Shown here one piece after another: positions 9,718 through 21,850 of a stretch of 64,000 nucleotides of DNA (its first letter is position 1; every line of letters begins with the position of its first letter). The position numbers and the translations under genes were made by a program. Location: the NCBI GenBank assembly GCA_001606155.1, contig LODT01000029.1:124001-188000 (forward strand), given 5' to 3'. Below the pieces are notes generated by a model. The model searched no databases. It saw only the letters and a program-made list of their open reading frames with translations, and was not told where the DNA came from. Source of the stretch: Tieghemostelium lacteum (lineage: Eukaryota > Evosea > Eumycetozoa > Dictyosteliales > Raperosteliaceae).

Positions 9718-11364
9718 ATGTCATTGACCAAAAATAAATCAATTACCATTCCACGTAGAAAAAAAGATGCAACTATTGCTGTCATTAAACAAACTGAAAT
9801 TGAATTAAAAGCAGTTGAAGAACAAACACCAAAATTATCAACAGAGGATAGTGATATTTCTAATCTAACTAAAGAAGAATGTATAAAGAAATCTGATGAA
9901 TTCAAAACTGAGGCTAATAGATATTTTACAGGTATGTTATCTTTATTATTTCCATTTAGTGATATGTATAGAATAGTGATAGATTAATCATTAAAATTTC
10001 AAATAGATCAAAAGTATGAATTTGCAATTGAACTTTATAGTAAAGCAATTAAATATCATCCAACAGCTATATTATATGCCAATAGATCATTTTCAAATTT
10101 TAAAAGAGAGTTATTTATAGATGCACTTCAAGATGCACAGAAATCCAATGAATTGGATCCAAACTATTTGAAGGCATATTATAGATTAGGATCAGCACAT
10201 TTGGCATTGGGTAATTATGAGGAGGCAAAGAATAACTTTATGGCACTACTTAAAAAGTCACCAAACGATTTAGAGGGCAGAGCTAAATTGAAATTATGCA
10301 ATAATTTGATTAATGCTAAATTGTTTGAGGATGCAATTTCTGTGACTACTGAATCGGCATTTAAAGATATTGAATCTAAAATACAGTCAATGGTTGTAGA
10401 GGACACTTACAAAGGACCACATTTACACGGTGACCAAGTCACTAAGGAATTTGTAAAAGAGTTGGTGTTGTATATGAAAGATCAGAAATTCCTACACAAG
10501 AAATATGTTATGAAACTTCTCATGCTTTCTTTTAATCTCTTTAAGACATTACCAACATTGGTGGATATTGATCATGAGACAACAATGAAAATTACCATTT
10601 GTGGTGATACTCATGGTCAGTATTATGATCTATTGAATATATTTGAAATCAATGGTTATCCATCTCCAGATAAACCATACCTTTTCAATGGTGATTTTGT
10701 AGATCGTGGTTCATTTAGTTTTGAAGTTATGCTATGTCTTCTTGCCTATAAACTACTCTACCCCAACCACATGCATCTCACCAGAGGTAACCACGAGTCA
10801 CATGACTTGAATAAATTCTATGGCTTCCAAGGTGAGGTACTCCACAAGTACTCTGAAACTATTTACTCTCAATTTACTGAACTCTTTACATGGTTCCCAT
10901 TGGCATTCATTCTCGACAATGATTTCATGGTTGTCCATGGAGGTCTACCAGGAAAAGAAGGTGTAACCTTAGATGACATTAGAAAAATCAATAGAAATTC
11001 ACCATCTGGCGCCGACATTGAACTTCTTCAATGTCTACTCTGGTCTGATCCTCAACAAACTCCAGGTGTAGCTCCATCATCCAGAGGTGTTGGAGTATAT
11101 TTTGGACCAGATGTCACCAGAAAATTCCTCAAAAATAATAACCTCTCAACTATTATACGTTCACACGAAGTCAAAGAAAATGGATATCAAATTGATGACG
11201 ATGGTACCCTTATCACTGTATTCTCTGCACCCAATTATTGCGATCAATCTGGTAATTTGGGTTCATTTATCAATATTGATAAAGAAAATATTAAAATTAC
11301 TACATTTACTGCTGTACCTCATCCAAATATTGGTCCAATGGCTTATGCTAAAAATTATTTCTAA
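9718..11364 (+). CDS. ppp5c: Serine/threonine protein phosphatase 5 (TPR-PP5)
   Basis: Exons 9718-9931 and 10007-11364 give 523 residues; the intron is GTATGT...ATAG. The start is the ATG at 9718, as upstream there is only a TTG. After a basic head, residues ~55-175 hold three TPR units (KSDEFKTEANRYF; KYEFAIELYSKAIKYHP; NYLKAYYRLGSAHLALGNYEEA). The PPP catalytic domain has the full signature: GDTHGQ near 270, GDFVDRG, RGNHES, VVHGGL, RSHEVK and SAPNYCD. All metal ligands appear present. PP5 dephosphorylates Hsp90 clients and Cdc37 and docks Hsp90 through its TPRs. STI1, another Hsp90 TPR co-chaperone, lies 4.6 kb away. Confidence 0.95.
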
Positions 11365-11439
11365 ACTATAGAAAAAAATCAGTCGACATTTATATATAGA
11401 AGATAATTATATAGTTTGAAAAACAACAAAGAGGTGCTT

Positions 11440-14400
11440 TTATTTTTCAAAAGGTAATAAAGAGTTTATATTCTGATCGAGATTATCAATAAAATATAAA
11501 ATATAGGAATTGATATCAGAGAGTGATTGTTGAGGTTGATCAATATTGGTTATAGATGGTTGGAAATTACTTGATGCAGTTGTTGCTGTTTGATCTATAA
11601 TTTGAATTTTTTGTGATTCGATTGGATCTTGTGTAAGAGTGATGGCTGAAGCACTACTTTGTTGTAATTGGTTGGGGAAAGGTTCTAGTTTATTCCAATA
11701 GTTCATCAGACGTTGACTGTAGTTGTATTTCAAAGGAATATCAATGAAATTGTTGTTTTGAACATTGATAAATCTTACAATGAAATAGATGGTTGTAGTC
11801 TTTTCACTGTGATGGAATGTCTCCTTGTTGGCTGTATTCCATATAGAGGTATTGGTAGTTAGATCTCTTGCATATCTACACTGAGGTGGTTTAGTTTTAC
11901 AAGATGCAATAACTTTACAAAGTTCAACAAATAGCAGTGGTGGTAGAGTTAGCATTTGAATGAGTGATCCAATAGTCTGAGACTTATAGCTCTGTTGATT
12001 TACCTTTCTATGAAAGAATTCAGTTAGAAGTTTTAAATCTTCAACAGGTACCAAAGCTTTAATTCCATTTTGTTCCTTATTCATCATTTCCAATTCAATT
12101 GATGGCTCCTTAATGATCAAATTGAAAAAGAAATATTTATTCTCCCATTTGATAATGGAGATATTTTGAATAATCTTGTAGTGAGTTCCAAAGATATTAC
12201 AAATGAATATAGTAGCCTGTCTAAAGACATACAATGATGAGATATAAATGAAGATTTTTGTCAGAATTTTTGATATATTCGCAATGGGTACCATCCAAGA
12301 TGTACGGTTATTCAATGGATTATCAAGTGCTGGTAAATTTAGTTTTTGTTCCATTAGCTGATAGAATGAGTTAATCATATTCAATTTTATACCCTCTTTT
12401 GCTTTCTGAGCTGCTGCTGCAGCTGATGCACCACCAGTTGCAGGAGTTTGTGTATTAGTTGGAGTAGTATTACCAGGTTGTTGAGTAGTACCACCAGTAG
12501 TAGTAGTATTAGTTGGATTATTGAGTGTTGAATAATAACTATCTTCAATATCACAATATTCCTGAGATAGTATCTTAATGTCAATACCAAAATGATTTTT
12601 ATAGATTAACCTAATTTGTTGAGTTGATCTAGGTACTACTAAAAGGTCAAGTGGATTGAATACTAATGATGTTGGTTGTTGAGTTTGGTGATTGGATATT
12701 GTACTTCCTATTGAAGTTGAAGGTGGTTGGGTAGCTCCATTAGATTGTAATTGTAATAGTCTATGTTGGGGTGGTACTAATAGATTATGAATTGCGAATG
12801 ATATATCATTGGAGTTTATGATTGATTTTAGGAAATGTGATATATTTTGATGATAAGATGGCTGTTGATCGTTATTTAATTCCTTTTCAAGGAAAGGTAC
12901 TAATGGATTCGGTGATGGTTGGAAAAGTAATGAAACTTCTTTTTTCTTTTGTGGATCTTTAATATAGATGTGCAATAGATTTCTAGTTTCTTTCTGTGGA
13001 AATAGTAGTAATTGTATTTCCATTGGTTGAATACTCACAACTTGAATGACAGATGGTGGATATTGGTCAGGTTGAGATTTAATTTCCTTTAATATCAAAC
13101 TGGTAATATTTGCCATACAATTTATAGAAATTAAATCATTATTAAATCTAGTCAACCAATCTTGACTGGAACTTGATGATGAATATCTAAATTTCCATTG
13201 ACCATCCTGATAGTGAAAATTCAATCTCTCACTATCCAATTTCATCAAGGAGTTATCATAGTTTAGTAACCTTGGACACTGGAATGATATCTCATAATAG
13301 TAATTAAAACTACCAACTTTAGTACTACAACCATTGTTACTAATGTGACTGTGAGGAATATCATTTAGAATTCTAATCAACATCTTATCAGTATTGAGAA
13401 GATAGTGTTTGGGGTTTATAGGTTGAGGTGGTTGAGATGGATTAGTTAGGTGTGGTACGGTTGGAGTATACACAAACTGAATCTTATCCGATTGATAAAT
13501 TTCAAAAGGTATAGATTGTTTCTGTAAATGTTGAGTTATATTCAAAAAATGAATTTTCTCTTTGGCTACCGATATAATCTGACTTAATAGATTTTGTATT
13601 CTGAATTGGAATTGGCTGTTATTGCAATCACATGATTTTAAGAGACTCTGAAGTGACTCATTCTCCAGTCTGATGATACTCTCTGCATAGAGAATTGATG
13701 ATTTGGTATTGGTACGACAAGTAATCAGATAAAATGTCGGAATAAAAGTTTGTGGTTGTATATTGATAATTAGATAGTAATTATCAACCTCTTGTGGCAG
13801 ACGAGTGTATATATAGTTACTATCAGCTTGAAGTATCTCTGAAATGGTTGGAATGTTACTAAAGGTAATTGGTAGTTTATAGAAACTTTCTATACCCAAA
13901 AACAAAGATGCTTCTTCAAAACATGATAACAATGATCGATGTTTAAATATATTTACAATAGATCTGATTTCGTTAGGGTCACTATTCAATTTCAGTTCCT
14001 GTTGTTGGCTTATCTCCTGTATGGATTGAAAGTAACTTGAAGAACTACTGCTACTACTGGATTTTAGTAGATTATATCTACCATTTTGAAAGTTTACTGA
14101 GACATCCAAGTACTTTGACCCGTATAACTTAATTCTCAATACTGTTGGTAATGTTCCTTCCTGTACAGATATATCACCATTCATGTTTGCATCCGAACTG
14201 AATTTACTACTATGTACTAATTTTATATCATTTAAATGAAATGATCTATTATTTATAGCATTAAATTGTGTTGATAGTAGTATAGATGATGGGTTACTTA
14301 TGCTGGGACCAGTTGAAGTACTTGATGAAGTTGGAGGATTACTATTGGATTTTGATAATAGTATATTGAATAATGCCAATACTTTATGATAGCTATTGAG

Positions 14401-15672
14401 TTCAATAGTTTTTAATAATAGAGTTTCTAAATTTAAATTTACATTTAAATTGAAATAATTTTCATTCTTTGGGTGATGAATATTGGGGTAGTGTGTAACT
14501 TTTAATTTTAGAGTTTCATCTATTGAAATTCTAAAATTTGTATTTTTCATTATATTTAGGTTACCTAATGATGTTGGTCCTGCACTAGCAATATTCATTT
14601 CCTCAGGTATCCAATAGAATACAGTCAAAGACTGATCTTTACCTTGTACACATTTTATATTATTCTTTATCATTGTTTTCTTTAAACCATCAATTTGTGA
14701 TATTAATATATCAAGTTGAGATGTAATACATAAATGATCTAATAATATATAAATTAGTACTCATCTACTAGGTTTAACTGATAAAGCTAACTAATATACT
14801 TACGAACTATATTATGAAGTTCAAATAAAGGTGAAGAAGATGAACTTATTCTATTTTGAATACGATCCTGTACATATTTCATTTTGTTCTCGTATGCTAC
14901 TTTAATTGGACCTTCACCATTCTGATCTTTTTGAGAGTATATATAGAGGTTAAGTGAAGTCAATACCCAATTTGACTTTTCAGTACCACCATCTATAGAC
15001 AGTGTAGCAGAGTACTCATTAGGTACTACAATATGTGCTATACCATTCTCTACTCTTATAGGTTCAAATTCCTTTGGTATATCAGTTATAAATAATTTAT
15101 ATTTTATAATATCATTTAGTTTTTCCATTGCTGAATCAATCTCTATACTAGTTAAAGGAGGTGGTGGAATAACCTTCTTTATATCAGTAGGCATTCTCTG
15201 GTAACTACCAGTAGTCAATACATCAATAGCTGTAGGTATATCATATATAGGTGCTCTGGCATTAATCAAATTAAATTTTGTCATTATTAATTCATCTGCT
15301 GTATCTCTAAAATATGAATCCTCTTGATTCAATAAATGCATTATTTGCTATTATATATAACATGCATGTTAGTTAGTATGTATAAATGTAATTTAAGGAT
15401 GGTATGTAAATCCGACATACATTTGCTTTAGTTAATGTTGATACATGATCAGACCATTTCATTAATACTAATAGTCTTAGGAACTTTTCTCTAGTTGAAT
15501 CTAAATAGTCTATAATTGCTTTCTTTCTATCCTGATCATTGTGATTTGGTAATTTCTCAGTTAGAGATAATAGGTTATTATAAGAGTTTTCAACTAATCT
15601 ATGAATGACTAATGATAATGAAACATTATTATTATTAGGATCTGGTGGTGGTGATTGACCTTGATTATTCAT
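11440..15672 (-). CDS. med14: Mediator complex subunit MED14 (RGR1)
   Basis: Three exons on the minus strand: 15672-15421, 15347-14804 and 14738-11440. Both introns are consistent in phase and the product is 1364 residues. The N-terminal ~200 residues match MED14: VSLSLVIHRLVENSYNNLLS, then KFLRLLVLMKWSDH, then HIVVPNEYSATLSIDG. The large C-terminal part is mostly beta-rich with Ser, Gln and Asn/Thr tracts (polySer near 14050 and 13170; a Thr/Gly/Ala tract at 12400-12520). MED14 is the backbone linking the head, middle and tail of Mediator and contacts RNA polymerase II. Its 3' end is convergent with PP5, with 75 nt between stops. Confidence 0.9.
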
Positions 15673-15956
15673 TCATTCAATTTAGAAGTTTGTGTGAACT
15701 CACTAATAGTTTTACAAAAAACAAAAAAAAATTTTTAAATTAAAAACACTCACTACCACATTTCATTGAAATTTTGATCGATTGATTTATCAAAATCAAT
15801 TATTTAGCAATTACTTTGTTTTAATACTAAATATTACTAAAAAAATCTATAAAATTAAATGAAATTTGGAGTGAATTTCAAATTTGAGAAAAAGGTTATT
15901 TTCAAAAAAAATTTTTTTAGCATTCATTGTCTAATTTGAAATATTAGTTTATAGAA

Positions 15957-17690
15957 ATGTCAGATCCAGTTAAAGTAAGTTTATCTATTAACTTTTATTA
16001 TAAATTCAGTTGATATTAATACATTTGAATTATAATAAAGTCATTAGAAGCCAAAAATAAAGGAAATAAAGCATTTTCAGATAAAAACTTTGAAGAAGCA
16101 GTTAAACATTTCACAGAGGCAATTCAATATGATGAAACCAATCATATTCTGTACAGTAACAGATCAGCATGTTATGCAGCATTGGATAAATATAAAGAGG
16201 CATTAGTAGATGCACAAAAAACAGTTCAATTGAAACCAGATTGGTCTAAAGGTTATCTCAGAGAAGGTAATGCTTTATTTGGACTATTGAAATACAAAGA
16301 GACTGCAGAGGCTTGTGAAAAAGGTTTAAAACTCGAACCTAATAACGAACAGTTAAAGAGTCTTTTGGAAGATGCAAAAATGTATGAAAACAGACCTGCA
16401 GGAGGCACAGGTAATCCAATGGCCAGTTTGTTCTCTGCTGAAAATATCCTAAAATTGAGAATGAATCCAAAGACAGCAGGTTTACTTAACCAACCTGATT
16501 TTATGAGAATGATTCAAGAAATTCAAGTTAATCCTGATAAATTAAATCAATATATTCAAGATCCTAGAATTATGCAGGCTTTTGGTGTGATTTTGGGTAT
16601 ACCTGAGGCTACTGGTGAAAGTGAGGAGAGATCTACTACATCTCCTCCACCTAGACAACCTGAACCTGTAAAGAAACCACAAGAACAACCAAAGAAACCT
16701 GAACCTGTTCCAATGACTGAATCTCAAAAGGAGAGAGACCTAGGTAACAAGTACTACAAGGAAAAGCAATTTGAATTGGCAATTCAACACTATGATAAAG
16801 CTGTTGAATTGGATTCATCTGATATATTAGCTATGAACAATAAGGCTGCTGTTTTTGTTGAGTTGAATAAACTAGATGAAGCCATTCAGATTTGTAAACA
16901 AGCTTTGGAGAAGGCCATGGAAACTAAAGCTGATTATAAGATTAAATCTAAGGTTTACACTAGAATTGGTAATATCTACTTGAAACAAGAGAATGTCATC
17001 GAAGCCTACAAAGCCTATAATAACGCAGTTTTGGAAGACAAGAATCCAGAGACCTCTGCCAATATGCAAAAGATTGAAAAACTAAAGAGACAATACGACG
17101 AGAAGATGTATCAAGATCCACAGAAATCTCTAGAGGCTAAGGAGCAGGGAATTAAGTTGTTTAAAGAAGGTCAATATCCAGAGGCTATTAAAGCATTTGA
17201 AGAGGCTATTAAAAGAAATCCATTGGACCATACTATTTATAGTAACCGTTCTGCATCCTATCAGAAATTGGGTGAGTACCCTTACGCTGTAAAGGATGCT
17301 GAGAAATGCATAGAACTGTGTCCATCATTTATTAAAGGGTATATTAGAAAGGGAAGTGCACTGTTCTCAATGAGAGAATATCAAAAGGCTTTGGTTGCCT
17401 ATGACCAAGGTTTGCACTTCGAACCTAACAATGCAGAGTTACTCGAACTCTCTAGAAAGGCTGTTCAAACTCTCAATCAACAACAAGCCAATCTCACTGA
17501 TGAGGAAAGACTTGAACAAGCTGCTAAAGATCCTGAAGTTCAAGAAATACTTTCTGATCCAGTTATGAATCAAATTCTTAAAGACATGCAATCTAATCCA
17601 GCTGCCATTCAAAACCATCTCAAAAACCCATCTGTTGCCAGAAAGTTCCAAAAACTTGTTGATGCTGGTATCGTTAAAGTTGGTAGATAA
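15957..17690 (+). CDS. sti1: Hsp70-Hsp90 organising protein STI1/Hop
   Basis: A six-codon first exon (15957-15974) joins 16041-17690 across a GTAAGT...AAAG intron, giving 555 residues. Order of parts: TPR1 (SLEAKNKGNKAFSDKNFEEA...), DP1 (NPMASLFSAENILKLRMNP, FMRMIQEIQVNPDKLNQ), a Pro/Glu/Lys linker, TPR2A, TPR2B and a C-terminal DP2 (DPEVQEILSDPVMNQILKDM). This is the complete classic Sti1 layout. TPR1 and TPR2A should bind the EEVD tails of Hsp70 and Hsp90. Without the tiny first exon the protein would lose its start and first helix. Confidence 0.95.
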
Positions 17691-17814
17691 ATACTTTCTA
17701 CCCCCATCCACCCAAATATTTGATCCATTAATAAACTTTTCTTTCTATAGAACTTTATTAATTTAATAGTCTATTAATATAAAATTGTATTAAAATTAAT
17801 TTTCATAATAATCT

Positions 17815-18136
17815 TATACATTGGGATATGATGATATACAAACGGATATATCATTATACTAACGTATAAGTCAATTTTATCCTAAAAGTAGACCATTCGG
17901 ATAAAAAATTTTATACAAAAGGATAAATTTAAAATAGTTATCCTATTGTATAAACACATATCCCTTCTTATATAAACTTATCCTTCCGTATAAAATATTA
18001 TCCGTTGGTATTACCCCCTATCCTTACGTATTAAATCATTATCCGTTAGTATTAAAAACTATCCATTCGTATAAAAATTTTATCCTCTCGTATTAAAACC
18101 TTATCCATAGGTATATTATTCCTATCCGTCCGGATA
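17815..18136. repeat. Phased tandem array of 14-bp dyad units
   Basis: Ten units begin TATCC at 17939, 17959, 17979, 17999, 18019, 18040, 18060, 18081, 18102 and 18123, spaced 20 or 21 bp. Each reads TATCC, four variable bases, then GTATA/GTATT or a close variant. Upstream, units at 17815, 17835 and 17912 read TATAC-N4-GGATA, the reverse complement of that pattern. The unit at 17855 (TATAC-TAAC-GTATA) and the last one (TATCC-GTCC-GGATA) are fully symmetric. Two poorer units lie near 17878 and 17890. The four central bases vary freely while the arms and spacing are kept, so this is not a simple satellite. Confidence 0.8.
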
Positions 18137-18688
18137 AAATAGTTTATTTTCTTATTTTATACTAAAAATTTCTACATAGGAATGCACCTTGATATGAAAA
18201 TTGGCATGGTAATCCAACTTTGGTGACACTATTTACAGTTTAAGAAGATTTGGTTTATTTATTCACTGATCACAACTCTTGAGAATTATATTCAAAATTC
18301 TGTCAATTTAATAGTTTTCTTTTTCACATTAATTGGAGAATAAAAATGAAATAAATAGATTTGTAGAATTAGAAATGATTTATAAAATTATTGTGAAAAT
18401 TTATATTAATCATAAAATGATTGAGTTTGAGAAGTACGATTTTTTGCACACTCTTCTTCATTGCAGATTGATTATGATGTTTCTGGCTATAATCAGAACT
18501 ATCATCCACTTGCAAAGTTCTAGATCTTCAAAACAAATAAACAGAATGCCATAATAATCCATTCACTTTTAAGAAATTTATTTTTCTAGAAAAATTTCGT
18601 TTTTGACAAAAATGGTTTAATCGAGTTTGCGATTTTTATTTTTATTTTTTTTTTTCTGATTAACTTTGAACAACAATATATATTCAAA
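18137..18688. other. Intergenic region with a possible gene remnant
   Basis: Mostly AT-rich. A short coding-like stretch at about 18467-18520 follows an acceptor-like TTGCAG and reads IDYDVSGYNQNYHPLAKF then a stop. I find no matching upstream exon. The region next to 18689 should hold the metallopeptidase promoter, with a T-run at 18640-18656. Confidence 0.35.
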
Positions 18689-20122
18689 ATGATAAAATAC
18701 ATTTTATTATTAATTATATTCTGTACTGTGATTATTGAAGGTGCAAAAAACAGAAAACAAGAGTATCAACAGTTTCGTTACCCTACTCTAAATGGAAAAG
18801 AAAAAAGAATTGAAAAAATGGAAGAGATTAGATCTGCTGAAAGATCAAATCTTATTTCTAGACTTAGAGAATCAGTTCAAGTGGAGATTACAATTGGATA
18901 TAGAATTCCTCGGGGAAGTGTAAAGCAAGCTAAAGAAAATGAATTACTTCCTGCTTCAAAGGCATTTGTAGAAATCGACTATCCCAATGATAATATTATT
19001 AAATATGTAGAACCAGTTAAACAGTTGGATATGGAAGGTAGATGGATTGCCAAAGTTCAAATTAAAGGAACTTCAAAATTAACTTTACAAGTTTATATGT
19101 CTGGACCTTTTGCGTATATTTCCAATTCCTATTCCCTTGCAACTGTGCCTGATGATTTAAGGACTGACAAAAATGTTATAATATATGAAATTGGTATTGA
19201 TATTCATTCTGGTGTTAGAAGAATCCAGAGATCAATAATTTTTGAAGGATCTGCATTACCAGAGGGTGTATCAATGGATCCTAGAAGGGCTATTGACAAC
19301 CCTGGATCAGACCGTAGTTTGGATAATAGATATATGTTGACCTATTGTGTAATGTCAAAGTTAGCTAAAATGACAATGGAAAAATTAGAACTAACAAATG
19401 TTGGTAAAGTTAAAGTTTTGGTAAATTCGAGATTGCCAACGAATTGTGTTCCTTATGATGCCATGATTAAAATTGGAGATGAATTAATGTGGCAACCAAT
19501 GATAATGTCACATGAATATGGTCATTATGTGCAATATCTTGCCTATAAAAGTCATGGGGTTAATTATATAGCAGGTGGAATTCCAGGTCACACCATTTGT
19601 AAATCTATATCTGAGGAACAAGGATGGAGTGAAGGTTATGCAAATGCATTCGGTGCTACCATCGGAACATTATCCAATCTTATAACAAGTAAAACATTTC
19701 ATGCTAAAGATTGGAGAAATGATGGAACTAAGATATTTATAGATTCCGAGTATTATGCATGCACTAATCTTGATTTAAAGATGGAGACTGATGAAGGTAG
19801 AATAATGGCTATGATCTATGATTTGGTAGATTCTGGAAATGATCCAACTGAATTTCCAGATTTTTATAAAAGTGTCCCAAATATCTATTCAAGTCAGACA
19901 TTTAATCAAAATTGGTTTGGTAATACCAACTTTGGTGATACAAATAAAGATTGTAAATTTACAGTTAAAGAAGCTTTGGTTGATTTATTAGCTGGTGGTC
20001 AAACAAATCTTAAGAGTTATGTTCAAAATGCTCTCAATTTTAATAGTAATAGTAATTGTAACAAGAAAGATTATGTAGAATCCATCGTAAGATACAATTA
20101 CGGTGAAAAAAGTTTATCATAA
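18689..20122 (+). CDS. Secreted zinc metallopeptidase (HEYGH type)
   Basis: An intronless 477-residue protein. Residues 1-~18 (MIKYILLLIIFCTVIIEG) are a clear signal peptide. The central catalytic motif MSHEYGHYVQ at about residue 273-282 is the HExxH zinc site. About 30 residues on, EEQGWSEGYANAFGA supplies the likely third ligand (Glu), as in gluzincin-type enzymes. The first ~200 residues are beta-rich, suggesting a pro-region or adhesive module. There is no C-terminal membrane anchor. It is probably released or vacuolar. The family is not one I can name precisely; substrates are unknown. Confidence 0.8.
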   Translation: MIKYILLLIIFCTVIIEGAKNRKQEYQQFRYPTLNGKEKRIEKMEEIRSAERSNLISRLRESVQVEITIGYRIPRGSVKQAKENELLPASKAFVEIDYPNDNIIKYVEPVKQLDMEGRWIAKVQIKGTSKLTLQVYMSGPFAYISNSYSLATVPDDLRTDKNVIIYEIGIDIHSGVRRIQRSIIFEGSALPEGVSMDPRRAIDNPGSDRSLDNRYMLTYCVMSKLAKMTMEKLELTNVGKVKVLVNSRLPTNCVPYDAMIKIGDELMWQPMIMSHEYGHYVQYLAYKSHGVNYIAGGIPGHTICKSISEEQGWSEGYANAFGATIGTLSNLITSKTFHAKDWRNDGTKIFIDSEYYACTNLDLKMETDEGRIMAMIYDLVDSGNDPTEFPDFYKSVPNIYSSQTFNQNWFGNTNFGDTNKDCKFTVKEALVDLLAGGQTNLKSYVQNALNFNSNSNCNKKDYVESIVRYNYGEKSLS

Positions 20123-20290
20123 ACTATATCAATAAAATAATATAATAAAATGATATTATATCAAGTTTATTTGAAAAACTATTTTCTTATGAATGTAATG
20201 TTAATTGTTAGTTTATAGGCAAATTGCATTTGGGAGAAGTAAAATGAAAAATAAAAAAAAAATTTAAATAAATCATTTTGTCATAAATTG

Positions 20291-21042
20291 ATGGTGTTAG
20301 ATAAAACAACTAGATATTTTAGTTTACAAGTACCAACACAAGAGGTTCTCTATGAGAACTTAAAAAAAATCAATGTTGTTGATGTTAAAGAACTTTCAAA
20401 ATTTCTACATAATATTATAGATAAATTGAGTGGTAAATTAATAACACCACAAACTACCTCTATAACTAACGAAAAAGATAGAAAAGATTTAGTTGATATT
20501 TATATATTCTTTATCAACAAAGTAGTAGGAAGAGAACTAAAAAAAGAAAATGTATGTCAAGATATATATTCAATTTAGTATTATGTATAAAGATGATCTA
20601 ATAAGATTGACTCACGTATATTAAATAATTATAAAGATTATTGAAGATTTAACAGTTGCAGAGGTATTATCACAACATATAACTATAATTACAGATACAA
20701 TTTTATCAAGATTTCAAGATATTAAAAAAGAATTGACAGAGAAACTAACAGCTATCAGTTCAAATTATCTATCAGATTTTGATTGGAAACTTAATCAAAT
20801 TCTATCGAGTGATCATATCAATATTGTACAAGAAAACACATTATTTTTAAATCTAACAATCAAACAAAATCAAAATGATTCCAAACAATTACTAATTGAA
20901 TTGAGTAAAAAGGAATTGGATCATCTTTTAGAAACATTTGAAACTATCAATAATGTATGTATACACTATCCAACCTCTATCCAACTTAAGTACTAATACT
21001 AATATTCATTCAATACAGACTGTACAATCACTTAAAATCTAA
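20291..21042 (+). CDS. commd8: COMM domain-containing protein 8
   Basis: Three exons, 20291-20551, 20637-20954 and 21019-21042, all phase 0, give 200 residues. The C-terminal COMM domain reads YLSDFDWKLNQILSSDHI..., ELSKKELDHLLETFETIN, then TVQSLKI encoded by the last eight-codon exon. The DFDW...LSSD block and the helical N-terminus (FLHNIIDKLSGKL; FINKVVGREL) resemble human COMMD8 more than other paralogues as I recall them. COMMD proteins form the ten-member Commander ring with CCDC22/CCDC93 and work with Retriever in endosomal recycling. Its stop lies 50 nt from the convergent TRAPPC2L stop. Confidence 0.82.
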
Positions 21043-21092
21043 AATAAATCTATCTATCCATGGTTTACTATTTTACTACTATATAAATATAT

Positions 21093-21715
21093 TTACAATG
21101 AAGGTGCTAAATTTATTACTTCTTGAAGGAATTTAGTTGATTCAATCTTAGTATTTGGTTTATAAAATGGATTACTAGTTGTATTGATATAGAGATTTTG
21201 TAATCTTTTGAAAAACTGTCATGATAAAGAGGTATTAGTATATTATTTTCATTGTATGGTGTATGTTTCCTCTTCTTACAATTTTGAAATCTGAATCTTT
21301 AATATCAGAGGTATCTAAAACTACAACAAAGAATTTGATTTTTGAATTGGTTATATAACCATATACTTTGTAATCTTCGGTTGGATATAATAATCCTAAA
21401 TATAATTCACTAGATAGTTTTTTGGTATTTCCAGCTATGTTTGTTGATATCAATGTTAATATATCATTATTCATAAATATACTATAAATGTAGATGATAT
21501 ATACGTTTATCTTCAATTATATCCAATGAACAATGTACTATATAATGTAATTTTAATTTATTTTCATCTGTCAATCCTGTTGCAAACTCTTGAATAAATA
21601 ATGGATTATTCTATATGATTAAAAGAATGTTAGGGAAGCTATTACAATAATAATAAATAAAAATTAGTTAACATACTCCTTTACCAATAATAGCAACACA
21701 AACTACTTTTTTCAT
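21093..21715 (-). CDS. trappc2l: TRAPP complex subunit TRAPPC2L
   Basis: Four small exons on the minus strand, 21715-21677, 21610-21505, 21434-21280 and 21215-21093, with consistent phases. They give exactly 140 residues, the human length. Exon 3 encodes [18 protein letters not shown], nearly invariant in this family. Exon 1 starts [14 protein letters not shown], as in the longin-like fold of sedlin relatives. Exon 4 contains [10 protein letters not shown], matching the family NPFYNPG segment. TRAPPC2L is a core subunit of the TRAPP Rab-activating complexes at the Golgi. Three introns in 140 codons is intron-rich for this window. Confidence 0.9.
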
Positions 21716-21850
21716 TGAATTTCACTTTTCTATCAATATGAGGTTAACAGGAAATGAAAAAAATCAAAAATAATGAAAATCAAAATTCAGATGATATGTA
21801 AAGATGAAAATGCAAATGAGGGTTTATATAATTTTATGTACATATGAATA

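Noticed and set aside
17939-18136. CRISPR-like repeat array
   Set aside because: The unit is only about 14 bp of constrained sequence in a 20-21 bp period with no spacer/repeat alternation, and the setting is a eukaryotic nucleus.
18333-18554. 73-codon frame downstream of the phased array
   Set aside because: It starts on TTG and reads through a likely acceptor (TTGCAG). The better coding signal nearby is in another frame.
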